This document shows, one piece after another, positions 14,916 to 16,448 of a stretch of 16,448 nt of DNA. This DNA is from Sphingobacterium sp. (GTDB lineage: Bacteria; Bacteroidota; Bacteroidia; Sphingobacteriales; Sphingobacteriaceae), in the NCBI GenBank assembly GCA_030146225.1, contig JASLCA010000009.1, forward strand, positions 1-16,448, read 5' to 3'. Position numbers and translations under genes: made by a program. How positions within the stretch are numbered: the first letter of the stretch is position 1; the number at the start of each line of letters is the position of its first letter. The notes under the pieces are model-generated. The model had not been told where the DNA came from, made no database searches, and worked only from the letters and a program-made list of their open reading frames with translations.

Positions 14916-15361
14916 GATAAAACATTTCCTGCGTAAATAATCTTGCCCACTGCCAATTCTGGCCATTGGGTATATACTCTTGAACAAAATTTTGAGGCGA
15001 TCTTGCCACTTAGGGAGAGTTCCTCCACATTGGCTATACTGTCCAGCCAGATTGTTTTTATGCCAAAGCATTTTGCAACCATTAAGCCCATTAAGCCGGG
15101 GGCTGCCCCTGTGGAGATCACAACATCTGGTTTCTCCTTGCGCATTATAAGCCATAAGCTATGCAGGGCATTAAAAACACCCCGCATATTATTGCGGTTA
15201 AAATCTGCGATACTATAGAATGCTGATCCAGGCACCATTGTATTGAAGTCGGCTCTGGTCGACACGTACAAAGTATTGTGCGCAGCAAACAGGGGCTGAA
15301 GCCGCAGTAACTCAACCCAGTGCCCGCCTACCGAGGAGATGGCTATTATCTTCTTTTTCAT
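14912..15361 (-). CDS. Alg14/PssD-like glycosyltransferase membrane-anchor subunit
   Basis: Partner of the Alg13/PssE-like subunit; it recruits the catalytic subunit to the membrane and contributes the acceptor side. The 149 residues have the N-terminal motif SSVGGHWVELLRLQPL (9-24), typical of Alg14/PssD, then a TRAD turn (35-38), VVISTGAAPGLMGLMVAKCFG (from 80, hydrophobic) and IWLDSIANVEELSLSGKIAS (104-123), ending with the QWPEL motif (132-136) and YAGNVLS. The gene overlaps its neighbours by four bases on both sides (ATGA at 15358-15361 and at 14912-14915), indicating tightly coupled translation of the three cistrons and likely fixed stoichiometry of the pair. Confidence 0.92.
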   Translation of the reverse strand: MKKKIIAISSVGGHWVELLRLQPLFAAHNTLYVSTRADFNTMVPGSAFYSIADFNRNNMRGVFNALHSLWLIMRKEKPDVVISTGAAPGLMGLMVAKCFGIKTIWLDSIANVEELSLSGKIASKFCSRVYTQWPELAVGKIIYAGNVLS

Positions 15362-16365
15362 AAATCTGAAACTCTATTTTGTAAAATCAAATCTGTATAC
15401 TGAGTAATCATTCTTTCGTAGCCAAACTTTTCCTTATAAATAGCGCGACTTCTTTTCGCCATCCTTTGATAGGCTGCTTCGGAGATTGCATTTAAGGCAT
15501 TTAGTTGTGCTCCTATGCTGCTTAAATCATCTACTAAAAGCAGGGCATTCTCATTTGGCAGGCCTATCTCTAGATTGCCCCCTACATCATTTACCAGTAG
15601 GGGCTTTCCATGCATTGCGCCCTCGATCAAGCTTAAGGGCAAGCCTTCTTGCACCGAAAACAACATTAAATAATCGTATTGCTGTATAAGTTCAGGCATA
15701 TTCTCCACAAAGCCCAAGGGCTTAAACTGCTCATAGTCACAGCTCCTTTTAAGCGCTTCATAATCCTCTCCAATGCCTGCAAAATGGATTTCAATATTCT
15801 TTGCTAAGGCTTGTTCTTGAAGCGCAGCAACCAGCGCAAGCTGTCGCTTTACGCCATTCACCCGTGCAGGATATAAGATTCGAATCTTCCCGTTCGTCTG
15901 ATACGTATAGTTAAGCCTGTCTGTGCCTAAATCCTCCATTCCATTAGGTATTAGCGTTATGCCTGCTGGCTTTAGCCTAAAGTAATTTTGCAAATTGGCC
16001 GTAACTTTATGAGATATGGACACCACCTCTTTGGGGAAGTAGGTAAAGTTTTTAAAGGTAGAATAGACATTATGACTAATGTATATAATCCGCACGTTTA
16101 AGAAAAAAAGCTTCTTTAGTAAGACGAAAAATGGGATAAGGTTTCTGGAATGAACAAGTAATACTTTATTGTTCAGCTGCCACGGATTCCGCAACCGCAA
16201 TAGCTCTGAGGGAGATAGTCCATACTTAGGATGCACTCCTTTTAAGGGCTGCAAGCAGAGAATCTTTGTAGAGAACTGCCGACCTAAGCCCCGATGTAGG
16301 TCAAGCATGACTTTCTCCGCTCCCCCATAGATGCTAATATTTGTTACTATTGATAAGATCTCCAT
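15358..16365 (-). CDS. Glycosyltransferase family 4 (GT-B) enzyme
   Basis: Predicted retaining glycosyltransferase of exopolysaccharide or capsule assembly. The 335 residues form a GT-B fold: an N-terminal acceptor domain with YGGAEKVMLDLHRGL (13-27) and ISHNV (96-100), then IPNG (139-142) and ILYPARVNGVKRQ (163-175) at the start of the donor domain, HFAGIGED (194-201), GFVENMPELI (218-227) and the signature EGLPLSLIEGA (240-250), whose Glu240 and Glu248 form the E-x7-E nucleotide-sugar motif. Donor and linkage are not predictable. It starts one base after the stop of the preceding cistron and its stop overlaps the Alg14-like start by ATGA, so it belongs to a polysaccharide operon running leftward. 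Confidence 0.93.
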   Translation of the reverse strand: MEILSIVTNISIYGGAEKVMLDLHRGLGRQFSTKILCLQPLKGVHPKYGLSPSELLRLRNPWQLNNKVLLVHSRNLIPFFVLLKKLFFLNVRIIYISHNVYSTFKNFTYFPKEVVSISHKVTANLQNYFRLKPAGITLIPNGMEDLGTDRLNYTYQTNGKIRILYPARVNGVKRQLALVAALQEQALAKNIEIHFAGIGEDYEALKRSCDYEQFKPLGFVENMPELIQQYDYLMLFSVQEGLPLSLIEGAMHGKPLLVNDVGGNLEIGLPNENALLLVDDLSSIGAQLNALNAISEAAYQRMAKRSRAIYKEKFGYERMITQYTDLILQNRVSDL

Positions 16366-16366
16366 T

Positions 16367-16448
16367 TCAATTTATACGATTAAAATAGTCTACATATTTC
16401 TTCGCTATCCCAGCTGTACTAATCTCAGCCGCCACAAACTCGGAGAGG
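16367..16448 (-). CDS. C-terminal 26 residues of an upstream cistron, probably a glycosyltransferase
   Basis: Reading leftward in the frame that ends with TGA at 16369-16367 gives an open stretch ending in TAGIAKKYVDYFNRIN; the other two frames are closed early. The amphipathic, Lys/Tyr-rich helix is what many GT4 enzymes end with, and the gene is one base from the next glycosyltransferase start. The family cannot be proven from so short a piece. Confidence 0.6.
   Translation of the reverse strand, partial: LSEFVAAEISTAGIAKKYVDYFNRIN

Noticed and set aside
14916..15155. 80-residue N-terminal extension of the Alg13-like protein
   Set aside because: It lies entirely within the Alg14-like gene in another frame and has no family similarity; the ATG at 14915 gives the normal family length and start motif.
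1..16448. CRISPR arrays, tRNA or rRNA genes, insertion sequences, toxin-antitoxin or defence genes
   Set aside because: None was seen on reading both strands; all long frames are accounted for by housekeeping or polysaccharide genes.

Overview
The window looks like a chromosomal segment of a member of the Bacteroidota, most likely the Sphingobacteriaceae (Sphingobacterium/Pedobacter type). The evidence is repeated TAnnTTTG promoter elements at plausible distances from starts, near absence of Shine-Dalgarno sequences before start codons, a 714-residue Prc-type lipoprotein protease, a Bacteroidota-style Wzi-family barrel protein, and the protein sequences as a whole. The genus is inference; no rRNA is present.

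Left part (1-3517): the first 16 codons of a leftward lipid-kinase gene are cut by the window edge. Rightward follows metK, preceded by a 5' leader that carries what I read as a SAM-II class riboswitch, so SAM synthetase is probably controlled by its own product. After a strong terminator and a small repeat-rich spacer come an FMN-dependent alpha-hydroxy-acid oxidase/dehydrogenase and a 6-carboxytetrahydropterin synthase (queD).

Middle part (3525-9411): a leftward operon of a DnaQ-like 3'-5' exonuclease, a mannose-1-phosphate guanylyltransferase and a UDP-N-acetyl-hexosamine-type dehydrogenase supplies activated sugars (GDP-mannose and a UDP-HexNAc uronate) for surface polysaccharide. Upstream of it lies leftward pgi (glucose-6-phosphate isomerase, source of fructose-6-phosphate for these pathways). 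Divergent from pgi is prfB, encoding release factor 2 through a classical programmed +1 frameshift at codon 21.

Right part (9478-16448): leftward prc (tail-specific protease, lipoprotein) followed by dcd (dCTP deaminase); a 474-base AT-rich divergent spacer with palindromes; a rightward Wzi-family outer-membrane protein; then a tightly overlapping leftward glycosyltransferase cassette (end of an unidentified gene, GT4 enzyme, Alg14/PssD-like and Alg13/PssE-like pair). The sugar-nucleotide genes, Wzi and the glycosyltransferases together indicate production and surface assembly of an exopolysaccharide or capsule.

I found no CRISPR array, tRNA, rRNA, transposase or phage gene, and no convincing novel multi-gene system. 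The most interesting signals are regulatory: the metK leader riboswitch with an added hairpin and an overlapping leader ORF, the prfB frameshift, promoters placed directly on start codons (apparently leaderless mRNAs), a hairpin shared by two convergent stop codons, and a palindrome overlapping a promoter.
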